From Acidobacteriota bacterium (GTDB lineage: Bacteria > Actinomycetota > Actinomycetes > Actinomycetales > Microbacteriaceae): a stretch of DNA of 45,367 nucleotides. The DNA lies in assembly GCA_019352055.1 (NCBI GenBank), contig JABBOB010000019.1, forward strand, positions 1 to 45,367, read 5' to 3'. Below, one piece after another: positions 24,583 through 34,527 of this stretch. A program made the position numbers and the translations under genes. Position 1 is the first letter of the stretch; every line of letters starts with the position of its first letter. The notes beneath the pieces were generated by a model, which was not told where the DNA came from, made no database searches, and saw only the letters and a program-made list of their open reading frames with translations.

Positions 24583-25440
24583 ATGAGCGACGTCCGCTCG
24601 GGCTGCGGACCCGCAGCCCGGTTCGGGCAGGCTGACGACATGGCTCACGAAGATCTGCTCGCGATCGCGCGCTCCGTCGCGGAGGAGGCCGGCGCGCTCG
24701 CCGCCCGACTGCGGGCCGAGGGTGTGGAGGTCGCGGCCACCAAGTCGTCGCCGATCGACATCGTCACAGCCGCCGACCGTGCGACCGAGGACCTCATCCG
24801 CGAACGGCTCGCCGCCCTGCGCCCGGGCGACGGCTTCCTCGGTGAGGAGTCGGCCGCGACGGGGGGCACCACCGGCCTGACCTGGATCGTGGACCCCATC
24901 GACGGCACCGTCAACTACCTCTACGACCTGCCCAACTGGTCCGTGTCGATCGCGGTCGTCGAGGGGGAGCCCGAACCCGCGACGTGGACGGCGCTCGCCG
25001 GTGCGGTGCACGCACCCGCCCTCGGTGAGCTCTACACCGCCGCTCGCGGGGGAGGGGCCCACCTGAACGGCCGGCCCCTCCGGGTGCGGGACGCGGTGCC
25101 GCTGGACCGGGCGCTCGTGGCCACCGGGTTCCACTACACGCAGGACATCCGCGCGAACCAGGCCCGGGTCGCGCAGCCGCTGCTCGCGAGGGTGCGCGAC
25201 CTCCGCCGCGCCGGCGGCGCAGCGCTCGACCTCGCCTCCATCGCCGCCGGGCGCCTGGACGCCTACTTCGAGCAGGGCCTGAACCCCTGGGACCAGGCCG
25301 CAGGCGCCCTGCTCGTGCGGGAGGCGGGCGGCGTCGTCCGCGGGATCGACGAGGGGGCGCCGACCTCCCGGATGGTCCTCGCCGGGCAGGCGGAGGTCGT
25401 CGCGGCGCTGCGCGCCGTCCTCATCGAGCTCGGCGCCTGA
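24583..25440 (+). CDS. Inositol monophosphatase family protein
   Basis: A Mg-dependent phosphatase of the IMPase/FIG superfamily. Family motifs are FLGEESAATGG, the metal-binding WIVDPIDGTVNYLYDLPNWSVSI segment (first 19 residues carry DPIDGT), and the C-terminal NPWDQAAGALLVREAGG. Substrate could be inositol-1-phosphate or another small phosphate ester. Two starts compete: ATG 24583 has a strong Shine-Dalgarno (GGGAGG, 5 nt spacing) and gives 285 aa; ATG 24640 lies 6 nt after a CAGGCT box and starts at the conserved helix (AHEDLLAIARS), giving 266 aa. The extra 19 residues have no recognisable domain. Confidence 0.9.
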   Translation: MSDVRSGCGPAARFGQADDMAHEDLLAIARSVAEEAGALAARLRAEGVEVAATKSSPIDIVTAADRATEDLIRERLAALRPGDGFLGEESAATGGTTGLTWIVDPIDGTVNYLYDLPNWSVSIAVVEGEPEPATWTALAGAVHAPALGELYTAARGGGAHLNGRPLRVRDAVPLDRALVATGFHYTQDIRANQARVAQPLLARVRDLRRAGGAALDLASIAAGRLDAYFEQGLNPWDQAAGALLVREAGGVVRGIDEGAPTSRMVLAGQAEVVAALRAVLIELGA

Positions 25441-25474
25441 TGAGGATCCAGGAGACCTCCGTAGGCTCGTCGTG

Positions 25475-25762
25475 ATGAGGAAGCACGAGCAGGATCCGAT
25501 CGAGAACGACCCCGAGGTCGACCCCTCCGAGCGCTTCGACACCGACTACAGCCCCTCCAGCGAGCGGGAGACCGAGGAGCTCCAGTCCGACCAGGACGAC
25601 AGCCCCGTCTTCGACGACCCGGAGATCGACCGGTCGGAGGTGAAGCTGCTGCCCGGCACGGGGGACCCCACGGACGACGGCGACGTCGAGGTGGATCCCG
25701 CCGAGATCCATCTGCCGCATCTGCCGCCGGGCCGCACCGACGATCGGCCGCCCGTCGGCTGA
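25475..25762 (+). CDS. Small acidic hydrophilic protein, unknown
   Basis: The predicted product is 95 aa, with a very high content of Asp, Glu, Ser and Pro, no hydrophobic core and so probably disordered (DPEVDPSERFDTDY, SSERETEELQSDQDDS). Short D/E-P motifs recur (DPEVDPSE, DPEIDRSE, EVDPAEI). No family is recognised. TAGGCT (25462-25467) lies 7 nt before ATG 25475, the leaderless layout seen in many neighbours, which supports translation. An in-frame GTG at 25472 directly precedes the ATG. Confidence 0.65.
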   Translation: MRKHEQDPIENDPEVDPSERFDTDYSPSSERETEELQSDQDDSPVFDDPEIDRSEVKLLPGTGDPTDDGDVEVDPAEIHLPHLPPGRTDDRPPVG

Positions 25763-25829
25763 CGTTCTCAGCATCCATCCAAGCCCGGTGCCGGATCATG
25801 TTCCGTCATCCCGAGGCGGAAGGGGCGCG

Positions 25830-26777
25830 GTGTCGACGACGGACCTGACGGCCGCGCGGTTGCACCGTCCAGGACCGCGCGGGGTGCGCATCCTGCTGAT
25901 CGCCGGCCGCTCCTGGCTCGAATCGACAGCGTCGCCCGATGAGCATCGTGTACCGGTCCGGCTGCTCGACCGGCTCTGGCTCTCGACGAGGCGCGGTGTC
26001 GAGCTCGACGTCGTGTGCGACGTGAGCCGCGTGCTGCGGCTGCTCGAGTCGTTCGGCGCCGCCTGGAACGTGGCCGACTACGACGCCGTCGTGGTGCTGC
26101 CCGATCCGTGCCGCCCTCCGCTGCCGCCGCGGCTCCTCCGGGTCATCGACCGACTGGCGAGTGCGACCCGCGTGGTCGGCGTCTCGGACGCCCCGATCCG
26201 CCCCGGTGCACCATCCGAGACTCCCGCGGGCGGCGCGATCGGCTGGCACGAGATCCGGATCGCACCGCAGCGCGGCGACTGCCCGGCCACGATGGTCGCC
26301 GACGCCGTCGGCGGCGCGCTCCGAGGCGCCCTCGACCCCCACGCGGACCTCCGCGCGCTCGAGGCGCCCCAACGGGACTCCGTCGCGGAGCACCTGCAGC
26401 GCATCGCGGTGATCGCCTCCTCCGCCTTCGCGGTCGGGTCCGCCGCGATCGCCGTGCTGAGCGCCGGACGGACTCGCACCCTCGCGGCCGTCGGCCCTGC
26501 GCTCGGCGACCAGCCCTGCGTCCGCGCGGCGGCCGTCCGGCCCGTCCTCGTGCTGGACGCATGGAACGAGACCCACCTCGCGCGCGACGTGCGACCGCGG
26601 GGGGAGGTCCGGTTCTTCGCGGCGCATCCCCTCGAGCTCGACAACGGCGCGGCGATGGGCACGCTGTCGGTGTTCGACACCGAACCGCGCTCCGCGGACG
26701 AGTTCGATCCCGAGATCCTGCGTGACCTCGCGGTGCTGGCGAGCGCCGAACTGCAGTACGCAGGTGCCCGGGCCTGA
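25830..26777 (+). CDS. GAF domain-containing sensor-like protein
   Basis: A 315-aa soluble protein. The C-terminal third (about residues 185-312) is a GAF domain (VGSAAIAVLSAGR, FFAAHPLELDNGAAMGTLSVFD). The N-terminal half has alternating strands and helices (RILLIAGRSW, ELDVVCDVSRVL, YDAVVVLPD) and may be a degenerate SGNH-hydrolase fold, but I see no GDS nucleophile motif; this part is inference. There is no DNA-binding or catalytic output domain. GTG 25830 has GGAAGGGG upstream. The next gene encodes a kinase that ends in a related GAF domain, so the two may act together. Confidence 0.75.
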   Translation: MSTTDLTAARLHRPGPRGVRILLIAGRSWLESTASPDEHRVPVRLLDRLWLSTRRGVELDVVCDVSRVLRLLESFGAAWNVADYDAVVVLPDPCRPPLPPRLLRVIDRLASATRVVGVSDAPIRPGAPSETPAGGAIGWHEIRIAPQRGDCPATMVADAVGGALRGALDPHADLRALEAPQRDSVAEHLQRIAVIASSAFAVGSAAIAVLSAGRTRTLAAVGPALGDQPCVRAAAVRPVLVLDAWNETHLARDVRPRGEVRFFAAHPLELDNGAAMGTLSVFDTEPRSADEFDPEILRDLAVLASAELQYAGARA

Positions 26778-26870
26778 GCCGTCGCCTGCGCGGCGCTGTC
26801 CGCGCACTGTGTGACGATGCTCGGACCGGGCCCCGCCCACCCGCTGTTCACCCGTCCGAGGAGCACCCCG

Positions 26871-28232
26871 ATGCCCCAGGCCATTCCGCCGGCCGTCGCG
26901 GGCCGGTACCGCATCGGCGACGTCATCGGCCGCGGTGGTCGCGCGACGGTGTACGAGGCGCACGACCCGCTGCTCGGCCGCAAGGTCGCGCTGAAGCTGT
27001 TCACCGCGACTGCGACGTCTCCGGAGGAGGTGCGGCTGCAGGAGGCGGAGGCGCGCCTCCTCGCGGGGCTCGACCACTTCGCCCTGACGACGCTGTTCGA
27101 TGCCGGCGTCGATCTCAGCGATCCCGAGTCGCCGCGGATCTTCCTCGTGATGGAGCGGGTGGCGGGCGCGGATCTCCGCCGCCGCCTCCGCGAGGGTCCC
27201 CTGACCGCGGCGCAGGCCGCGACCCTCGGCTCCGACCTGGCGCAGGGGCTCGAGGCGGTCCACGAGGCCGGCTTCCTGCACCGCGACATCAAGCCCGCCA
27301 ACGTGCTGCTCGTGCGCCGCGGGCCCTCCTCCCGGATCCGCGGCAAGCTCACCGACTTCGGCATCTCCACGATCATCGGGGTCGCGGCGGACGGCGGGTC
27401 CACCACGGGCACCGTCGCCTACCTGAGCCCGGAGCAGGTGCGCGGTCAGGACCCGTCGCCGGCATGGGACGTCTACGCGCTCGGGCTGGTCCTCCTCGAG
27501 TCGCTCACGGGCGTGGTCGCGTTCCCGGGTGACGTGGACGAGTCCGCCCTCGCGAGGCTCGATCGCGACCCCGAGATCCCCGACACGGTGCCGCAGGTGC
27601 TGGCTCGCGTGCTGGCGGCGATGACGGCCCGGGACCCGGGAGACCGGCCGACCGCGGGGGAGGCCTCGGTCGCGCTGCAGGACGCCTTCGTCGCCGGGCT
27701 GATCGAGGCGCGTCGTGTGGACCCCGACGTGCTGGGCGACGCGGAGCCGGAGCGCCTCGCCGCGGTCCGGCGCGTGAGCGTCCTCGACACCCGGACCGAC
27801 GAGGCGATCGAGCGGATCGTTCGGCTCGCCCGCCGGCTGCTCCAGGTGCCGCTGGTGCTCGTGTCGATCGTCGACGGGGATCGCGAGTGGTTCCTCTCGC
27901 ACGGCGGCCTCCACGTCGCCCAGGTGCCGCGCAACGCCTCGTTCGCGGCCGAGACCGTGTCGACGGGCGAGGGCTGGACAGCAGCCGATCTCAGGGAGGA
28001 CCCGCGAGCCGAGGGGCACCCGCTGCTCGCGGCGGATCCGGAGCTCCGCGCCTACGCCGCGCAGCCGTTGACGACCTTCGACGGGTACACGATCGGCGCG
28101 CTCGTCGCGTTGGACCGGGAGGTGCGGACGTTCACGGAGGAGGAGCTCGCCGACCTGGCCGACCTGGCCGCGGTCACGATGCGCGAGCTCGACCTCCGTC
28201 TGCTGGGGCGCCGCGTGCTGTTCGACCGCTGA
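26871..28232 (+). CDS. Ser/Thr protein kinase fused to a C-terminal GAF domain
   Basis: A 453-aa soluble protein. The Hanks-type kinase (residues about 12-280) has a Gly-rich loop (GRGGRATVYEA), VALKLF lysine, catalytic loop HRDIKPAN, DFGIST metal-binding motif and SPEQ in place of APE. The C-terminal region (about 300-445) is a GAF domain (LVLVSIVDGDREWFLSHGG, YAAQPLTTFDGYTIGALVALD). There is no transmembrane segment or PASTA repeat, unlike PknA/PknB. ATG 26871 has GAGGAG 7 nt upstream; in-frame ATG 26817 and GTG 26811 are less likely. A signal bound by GAF probably controls phosphorylation. Confidence 0.88.
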   Translation: MPQAIPPAVAGRYRIGDVIGRGGRATVYEAHDPLLGRKVALKLFTATATSPEEVRLQEAEARLLAGLDHFALTTLFDAGVDLSDPESPRIFLVMERVAGADLRRRLREGPLTAAQAATLGSDLAQGLEAVHEAGFLHRDIKPANVLLVRRGPSSRIRGKLTDFGISTIIGVAADGGSTTGTVAYLSPEQVRGQDPSPAWDVYALGLVLLESLTGVVAFPGDVDESALARLDRDPEIPDTVPQVLARVLAAMTARDPGDRPTAGEASVALQDAFVAGLIEARRVDPDVLGDAEPERLAAVRRVSVLDTRTDEAIERIVRLARRLLQVPLVLVSIVDGDREWFLSHGGLHVAQVPRNASFAAETVSTGEGWTAADLREDPRAEGHPLLAADPELRAYAAQPLTTFDGYTIGALVALDREVRTFTEEELADLADLAAVTMRELDLRLLGRRVLFDR

Positions 28233-28298
28233 TCGCACCCCGGCGCGGCCGCCTCGGTGCGACGTCGTCCTCGGCCGGGGGTGCGGAGCCGGAACGAG

Positions 28299-28332
28299 GC
28301 AGCGGGGCCGGCGACTGCGCCGACCCCGCTGC
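28299..28332. terminator. Bidirectional terminator hairpin, kinase gene and yceI
   Basis: GCAGCGGGGCCGGCG (28299-28313) pairs with CGCCGACCCCGCTGC (28318-28332) with one mismatch and a 4-nt loop, between the convergent stops at 28232 and 28350. Confidence 0.75.
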
Positions 28333-28349
28333 TGAGGCGGTGCTGCCGA

Positions 28350-28907
28350 TCAGCTCAGGACGAACTGCAGGTCGAAGTTGATCGTGACGTCGTCGCCGAG
28401 CGTCATGCCACCGGCCTCGACGGCCGCGTTCCAGCTGACGCCGAAGTCGTGCCGGTTGATCTTCGTCGTGGCCTCGATGCCGGCCTTGGTCTGGCCGTAG
28501 CCGTCGACCGTGATGCCGCCGAAGTCGCCCTTGAGCGAGACGGGCTTGGTCACGCCGCGCAGCGTGAGGTCGCCGTCGAGCACGAAGGTGCCGTCCGCCT
28601 CCGGGTGGAACGCCGTGGAGACGAACTTCATCTGAGGGTGCTCGTCGGCGGCGAAGAAGTCGCTCGTGCGGAGGTGCTGGTCGCGCTGGGCCTGCTTGGT
28701 GTTGACCGAGGCGATCTCGATGGTCGCGGTGACCGTGGCGTCGGAGGGGTTCTCCGGGGCCGTCACGGTCACGTCGAACTGCTCGAACGAGCCGCGGACC
28801 TTGCTGATCGCGAGGTGGCGCACCGAGAAGGTGATCTCGGAGTGGGTGGGGTCGAGCTTCCAGGTGCCGGCCTGGTAGCCGGCGACGTGCTCAGCGGTGA
28901 TGGACAT
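28350..28907 (-). CDS. YceI family protein
   Basis: A 185-aa YceI-like lipocalin-fold protein. Family features are GTWKLDPTHSEITFSVRHL near the N-terminus (19 residues), the mid-region HPQMKFVSTAF, and the C-terminal DDVTINFDLQFVLS. YceI proteins bind polyisoprenoid or similar amphiphilic lipids in their barrel. No signal peptide is visible, so unlike E. coli YceI it appears cytosolic. ATG 28907 is preceded by AAAGGAA at 5 nt. It has the clearest sigma-70-like promoter of the window and a dyad over its -10 box, so it is probably tightly regulated. Confidence 0.9.
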   Translation of the reverse strand: MSITAEHVAGYQAGTWKLDPTHSEITFSVRHLAISKVRGSFEQFDVTVTAPENPSDATVTATIEIASVNTKQAQRDQHLRTSDFFAADEHPQMKFVSTAFHPEADGTFVLDGDLTLRGVTKPVSLKGDFGGITVDGYGQTKAGIEATTKINRHDFGVSWNAAVEAGGMTLGDDVTINFDLQFVLS

Positions 28908-28981
28908 GGTGGTTCCTTTGCGTGAGGAGCTGGAGCGTCGCGAGGTGCGGCGTCCGGATGATCCGAGACGTTGTGGACGTC

Positions 28982-29016
28982 TCAACTAAAATAGCGGTAG
29001 TTGAAGCGTCAATCAA
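28982..29016 (-). promoter_or_regulatory. yceI promoter with overlapping dyad operator
   Basis: On the minus strand TTGATT (29011-29016) and TATTTT (28988-28993) are separated by exactly 17 bp. TCAACTA (28982-28988) and TAGTTGA (28998-29004) form a perfect 7-bp dyad with a 9-bp spacer across the -10 box, and a further TTGA-AGCG-TCAA half-site pair (29001-29012) overlaps the spacer. TTGA/TCAA dyads are common in MarR-type operators; no MarR gene is in the window. This is also the most AT-rich pocket here. Confidence 0.75.
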
Positions 29017-29102
29017 GCACGGCGCGCTGCTCGGTCCTCCCGATCCAACGATAGATCGCGACGCGGCCTCGGTCGCCGGCCGGCCGCTCGCCGGCCCCGC
29101 GT

Positions 29103-31085
<1,983 letters not shown>

Positions 31086-31228
31086 GTCAGAGCCCGGCGG
31101 GCTCGGGCCGCGACGCCGCACGGGGAGGGGTCGGGGTTGCGCGCACGTCAGGATTGTCGCAGCCGTCGTCGCGCCGATCGGGGGCCTTTACGACATCCAT
31201 ACGGCGTGCTGCGTCCCCGCTTCGCGGC

Positions 31229-31420
31229 TCACGGACCGGTCGCCGACGGGTCGCTCCCCCTCTCCACGCGGCGGGACTCGTGCTCGGTGCAGACCGGACC
31301 TCGTTCCTGGCGTCGCTCAGCGTGTCTCCGGGCGAGCAGCGACCGCAGGACCGCATGGGTCTGCAGACTCGAGAGCTCCACGAGGGCGACGAGGCGGGCG
31401 GGCTCCGCTGGACCGGGCAC
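31229..31420 (-). CDS. Possible 63-aa protein downstream of the BON gene
   Basis: A possible small gene. GTG 31420 lies 10 nt after the BON-protein stop codon and has a near-perfect Shine-Dalgarno (AAGGAGG, 4 nt spacing), part of which overlaps the stop region. The product would be basic, with a helical stretch (VALVELSSLQTHAVLRSLLA) and no recognised domain. Without this gene, 31086-31430 would be a 345-bp non-coding stretch. Composition alone does not prove coding, so this is tentative. Confidence 0.4.
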   Translation of the reverse strand: MPGPAEPARLVALVELSSLQTHAVLRSLLARRHAERRQERGPVCTEHESRRVERGSDPSATGP

Positions 31421-31430
31421 AGGGCCTCCT

Positions 31431-32093
31431 TCAGTCGGCACGACGCCACGAACGCTCGGAGCCGGGTCTGGCGGACATCGGTACCGCATGCGGTGCCGTG
31501 CCCGGGTGCGCTCGCCGGAGCGATGCGACGGCCGTCTCCGCCGGCTGTCGCGCGGTGGACGCGGCGCTCGCCGGCCCCGCCTCGGGCCAGGCGGTCCGTG
31601 ACTGGTCGAGCGCGTCCCCGGCGGTCGACCGAGGGCCCAGCTCGATCCGCATGTCCACGACGCGGACGTCCCTCACGCGCTCGACCGCCCGTCGTGCGGC
31701 CGCGCGCTGATCGTCCGAGCGCACGGTGCCGGAGAGGACGACCGTCCCGTCCTTCGCGGAGACGCGGATCGCCTCGCCGGGCACCCTCGGGTCGTCGGAC
31801 AGCGCGCGGGCGACGATCGCCGTAGTGGCACCGTCGACCGCAGCGGACGAGGACACGGAAAGGTGGATGAGCAGCTCGTCGATGACCGTGGTGACACCGG
31901 GCACGCTCCGCGCCACCAGCACGGCGGCGCGACGGTGCGCGATGGTGTCGACGACGCCGCACGGCGTCACCGCGGTGTCCTGCACCAGGACGCCGATGTC
32001 GCCCGCGGTGAAGGCGCGGTCCCTGTCGAGCCGTCCGAGGATCGCGCTCTGCAGGTCGAAGTCGGCTCTCGGCGTCGCAGCGGGGATCGTCAT
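31431..32093 (-). CDS. BON domain-containing protein
   Basis: A roughly 220-aa protein with two BON-like domains: one at residues about 14-77 (SAILGRLDRD to VIDELLIHL) and a clearer one at about 85-155 (EAIRVSAKDGTVVLSGTVRS, RVRDVRVVDMRIEL). The C-terminal 60 residues are low-complexity Ala/Arg/Ser. BON domains bind phospholipid surfaces or act in stress proteins such as OsmY. No signal peptide is visible. The start is uncertain: ATG 32093 lacks a good Shine-Dalgarno and an in-frame ATG at 32210 would extend it. Confidence 0.7.
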   Translation of the reverse strand: MTIPAATPRADFDLQSAILGRLDRDRAFTAGDIGVLVQDTAVTPCGVVDTIAHRRAAVLVARSVPGVTTVIDELLIHLSVSSSAAVDGATTAIVARALSDDPRVPGEAIRVSAKDGTVVLSGTVRSDDQRAAARRAVERVRDVRVVDMRIELGPRSTAGDALDQSRTAWPEAGPASAASTARQPAETAVASLRRAHPGTAPHAVPMSARPGSERSWRRAD

Positions 32094-32228
32094 GATCTGC
32101 GAAGCCTGCCGTGGGCGGCCAGCAGCCCGCAGAGGCGAAGGCCCTCCATCGCGCTCTGCGACGAGTGCTCGACGGATGTCGAGTGCGGGTGAACGCCTGA
32201 TCGACACCATCGAACGACCGGTCGCAGG

Positions 32229-33239
32229 TCAGCGCGCGATCGTCCGGACCAGGTCCGCGCCGACCTCCGCCGGCGAGCTCGCGCCGGCCAGCGCCATCAC
32301 GTGGGCCAGCTCGTGGTGGAGGTCCATGAGGCACCGTTCGACCCCGGCCGCACCGCCGTCGGCGAGCGCGGCGAGCACGGGCCGCCCGAGCAGGACGCCG
32401 CCGGCGCCGAGCGCGAGCGCCGCGAGCACGTCGAGGCCGGCGCGGAGGCCGCCGTCGACGAGGACCGGGACCTGGCCGTGCACGGCCGCCGCCACCTCCG
32501 GAAGCGCCCAGGCCGTGGGGATCGCCCGATCGAGCTGCCGACCGCCGTGGTTCGAGACGATCACGCCCGCAGCGCCGGCGTCGATGCACGCCAGAGCGTC
32601 GTCCCCGCGGAGCACCCCCTTCACGAGTACGGGAAGCCCCACCGCCTTCTGCAGGTCACCGATGAAGCGGAGATCGACGGACGGATCCTGCTCCACGTCG
32701 CTCGGGGACAGGTCTCGACCGGTCTGCGATCGGAGGTGCTCCAGGTGCAGGTCCGCGACATCGAGACCCGGCGTCCTGCGTCGCTTGACACCGACGACAG
32801 GCGTGTCTCCGGTGAGCACCAGGGCGCGCGCGCCGGCCTGGGCTGCCCGCGCCGCGAGGTCGAGGGTCAGGCCGCGGTCGCGCATCGCGTAGATCTGGAA
32901 CCACCACGGACCCGTCGCTGCTGCCGCTACCTGCTCGAGCGGCACCGTCGAGCGCGTCGAGAGGATCATCAGGGACCCGGCCTGCGCGGTCCCCCGCCGG
33001 GTCGCCACCTCCCCGTCGGGATGCGCGAGCCCGTGCAGCGCGGTCGGAGCGACGAGGACCGGTCCCGACAGCCGTGAGCCCAGCAGCTGCGTGCTCGTCG
33101 ACACCTCGCCGACGTCCCGCAGCACCCGTGGGCGGAACCGGACCGCACGCCACGCCCGCACGTTCTCCACGAGCGTCGTCTCATCGCCCGACCCGCCCTC
33201 GTAGTAGTCCCGGACGGTCTCCCCGGTCGGCGGCTTCAT
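32229..33239 (-). CDS. FMN-dependent alpha-hydroxy-acid oxidase/dehydrogenase
   Basis: A 336-aa TIM-barrel flavoprotein. The FMN/substrate-binding segments are visible: VLVAPTALHGLAHPDGE, GPWWFQIY, LPVLVKGVLRGDDA with the FMN-binding Lys, and SNHGGRQLD with the catalytic His and Arg. The C-terminus has LVDGGLRAGLDVLAALALGA. Members oxidise lactate, glycolate, mandelate or other 2-hydroxy acids; the exact substrate is unknown. ATG 33239 has CAGGAG upstream. It is divergent from the ABC transporter operon and may share its regulatory region. Confidence 0.9.
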   Translation of the reverse strand: MKPPTGETVRDYYEGGSGDETTLVENVRAWRAVRFRPRVLRDVGEVSTSTQLLGSRLSGPVLVAPTALHGLAHPDGEVATRRGTAQAGSLMILSTRSTVPLEQVAAAATGPWWFQIYAMRDRGLTLDLAARAAQAGARALVLTGDTPVVGVKRRRTPGLDVADLHLEHLRSQTGRDLSPSDVEQDPSVDLRFIGDLQKAVGLPVLVKGVLRGDDALACIDAGAAGVIVSNHGGRQLDRAIPTAWALPEVAAAVHGQVPVLVDGGLRAGLDVLAALALGAGGVLLGRPVLAALADGGAAGVERCLMDLHHELAHVMALAGASSPAEVGADLVRTIAR

Positions 33240-33419
33240 CGCGGACGGCTCCTGATCTCGCGCGACCTCGCGTGCACCGAAGCTGAACGTCGGCGCCCGA
33301 TGATGTCGATGCGGTAACGGGGGCGCGGCACCCGGTTGTGCTGCACCACTCGATCTTTGTACAGTGACACTCAACACATCCGCTACACAGCGGTACGGAT
33401 GATCGCGAAGAGAGTGCGC
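33240..33419. promoter_or_regulatory. Control region of the catabolic locus, left end
   Basis: On the plus strand TTGTGC (33336-33341) and TACAGT (33360-33365) are 18 bp apart and could be the promoter of the ABC operon. TGTACAGTGACA (33358-33369) overlaps this -10; its reverse complement TGTCACTGTACA recurs with one change near the regulator at 44.5 kb. Further downstream CCGCT-ACAC-AGCGG (33380-33393) is a perfect small dyad. The divergent hydroxy-acid oxidase gene starts at 33239. Confidence 0.55.
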
Positions 33420-34445
33420 ATGTCGACGTCGACACGGCAAGAGCCGCGGCTGCTGAGCAGCGCTCGATTCCCGGTGTCCAAGGGGCTCATCACCATCGGG
33501 GCCGCGACGGTGCTGCTGTTCGTCGTCTGCGCGGTCTTCGCGCAGTCGAGCGTCTCGCCCACCGCGCTCCAGGGGATGCTGCCCATCGCGGCCGTCCTCG
33601 CGGTCGCAGGCCTCGGCCAGATGCTCGTCGTGCAGCAGGGAGGCATCGACCTCTCCGTCGCCGGTGCGATGTCGCTGGCCGTCGTCACGGTGACGCATCT
33701 GCCCGACCAGAACAACGGCCTGCTGCTGCCGTCGGTGCTCCTCGCCGTCGTGTTCGCGGTCGTGGCGGGCCTGGCCAACGGACTCCTGATCGGCGCGCTC
33801 GGGCTCAACCCGATCATCGCCACCCTCGGTACCAACGCGCTGCTGTACGGCGTGAACCTGGGCATCTCGGGCGGGCGCCCGACCATCACGACGACCGCGC
33901 TGCAGAACGTCATGACGGACTCCGTGCTCGGCATCCCTTACTCGGTCTTCTTCGCGATCGCCGCCCTGGTGCTCGTGACGGTGCTCGTCCGGCGGACCGT
34001 GCCTGGGCGACGGTTCGAGTTCATCGGCGCCAACCCGAGGGCCGCACGCGCCGTCGGGCTCCGGACCCGGCTGCACCAGACGTCCGCTTACGTCTGGGCG
34101 CAGCTGCTGTACTGCCTCGCCGGGGTCATGATCGCCGGCATCACCGCGCAGCCGAGCGCGTACAGCGGGGACAGCTTCCTGCTGATCTCCGTCGCTGTCG
34201 TGGTGCTCGGGGGCACCTCGCTGCTCGGCGGCCGGGGATTCCCGCTCGCCACGGTGATCGCAGCGGTGTTCCTGCAGCAGCTCGTCCAGTTCGTGCTGGC
34301 ACTCGGCGTGTCGACCGCCATCCAGACCGTCGTGCAGGCGGCTGCGCTCGCCGTCGGCGTCTCGCTCTACACCGTGGACTGGCCCGGCATCTGGCGCCGG
34401 GTCACCGGCAGGCGCCGGCGCGTCCCCACGGCGACCCCGGCCTGA
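33420..34445 (+). CDS. RbsC-like ABC transporter permease
   Basis: A 341-aa inner-membrane permease of the ribose/xylose/AI-2 type with about eight to ten hydrophobic segments. The conserved QQGGIDLSVAGAMSLA and VVVLGGTSLLGGRGF segments are diagnostic. It should form half of the translocation pore; the other half is the permease domain of the fused protein two genes downstream. ATG 33420 is preceded by GAGAG with 6 nt spacing; ATG 33399 in frame is possible. It is the first gene of a run of seven on the same strand. Confidence 0.9.
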   Translation: MSTSTRQEPRLLSSARFPVSKGLITIGAATVLLFVVCAVFAQSSVSPTALQGMLPIAAVLAVAGLGQMLVVQQGGIDLSVAGAMSLAVVTVTHLPDQNNGLLLPSVLLAVVFAVVAGLANGLLIGALGLNPIIATLGTNALLYGVNLGISGGRPTITTTALQNVMTDSVLGIPYSVFFAIAALVLVTVLVRRTVPGRRFEFIGANPRAARAVGLRTRLHQTSAYVWAQLLYCLAGVMIAGITAQPSAYSGDSFLLISVAVVVLGGTSLLGGRGFPLATVIAAVFLQQLVQFVLALGVSTAIQTVVQAAALAVGVSLYTVDWPGIWRRVTGRRRRVPTATPA

Positions 34446-34527
34446 ACGGCCGCTCCCACACTTCTCCGCCGCTCCCGCGACGGAAAGCGCGACAGAGGCG
34501 TCGCGAACCGACAGGAAGAACACCGAA

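Noticed and set aside
25806-28238. An 810-codon antisense frame covering the GAF and kinase-GAF genes
   Set aside because: Composition is typical of a reverse-strand shadow, and the plus-strand kinase motifs (HRDIKPAN, DFG) are clear.
31086-31228. Possible further gene upstream of the APC permease
   Set aside because: No frame with a start signal or recognisable product is visible. I see nothing definite in this 143-bp stretch.
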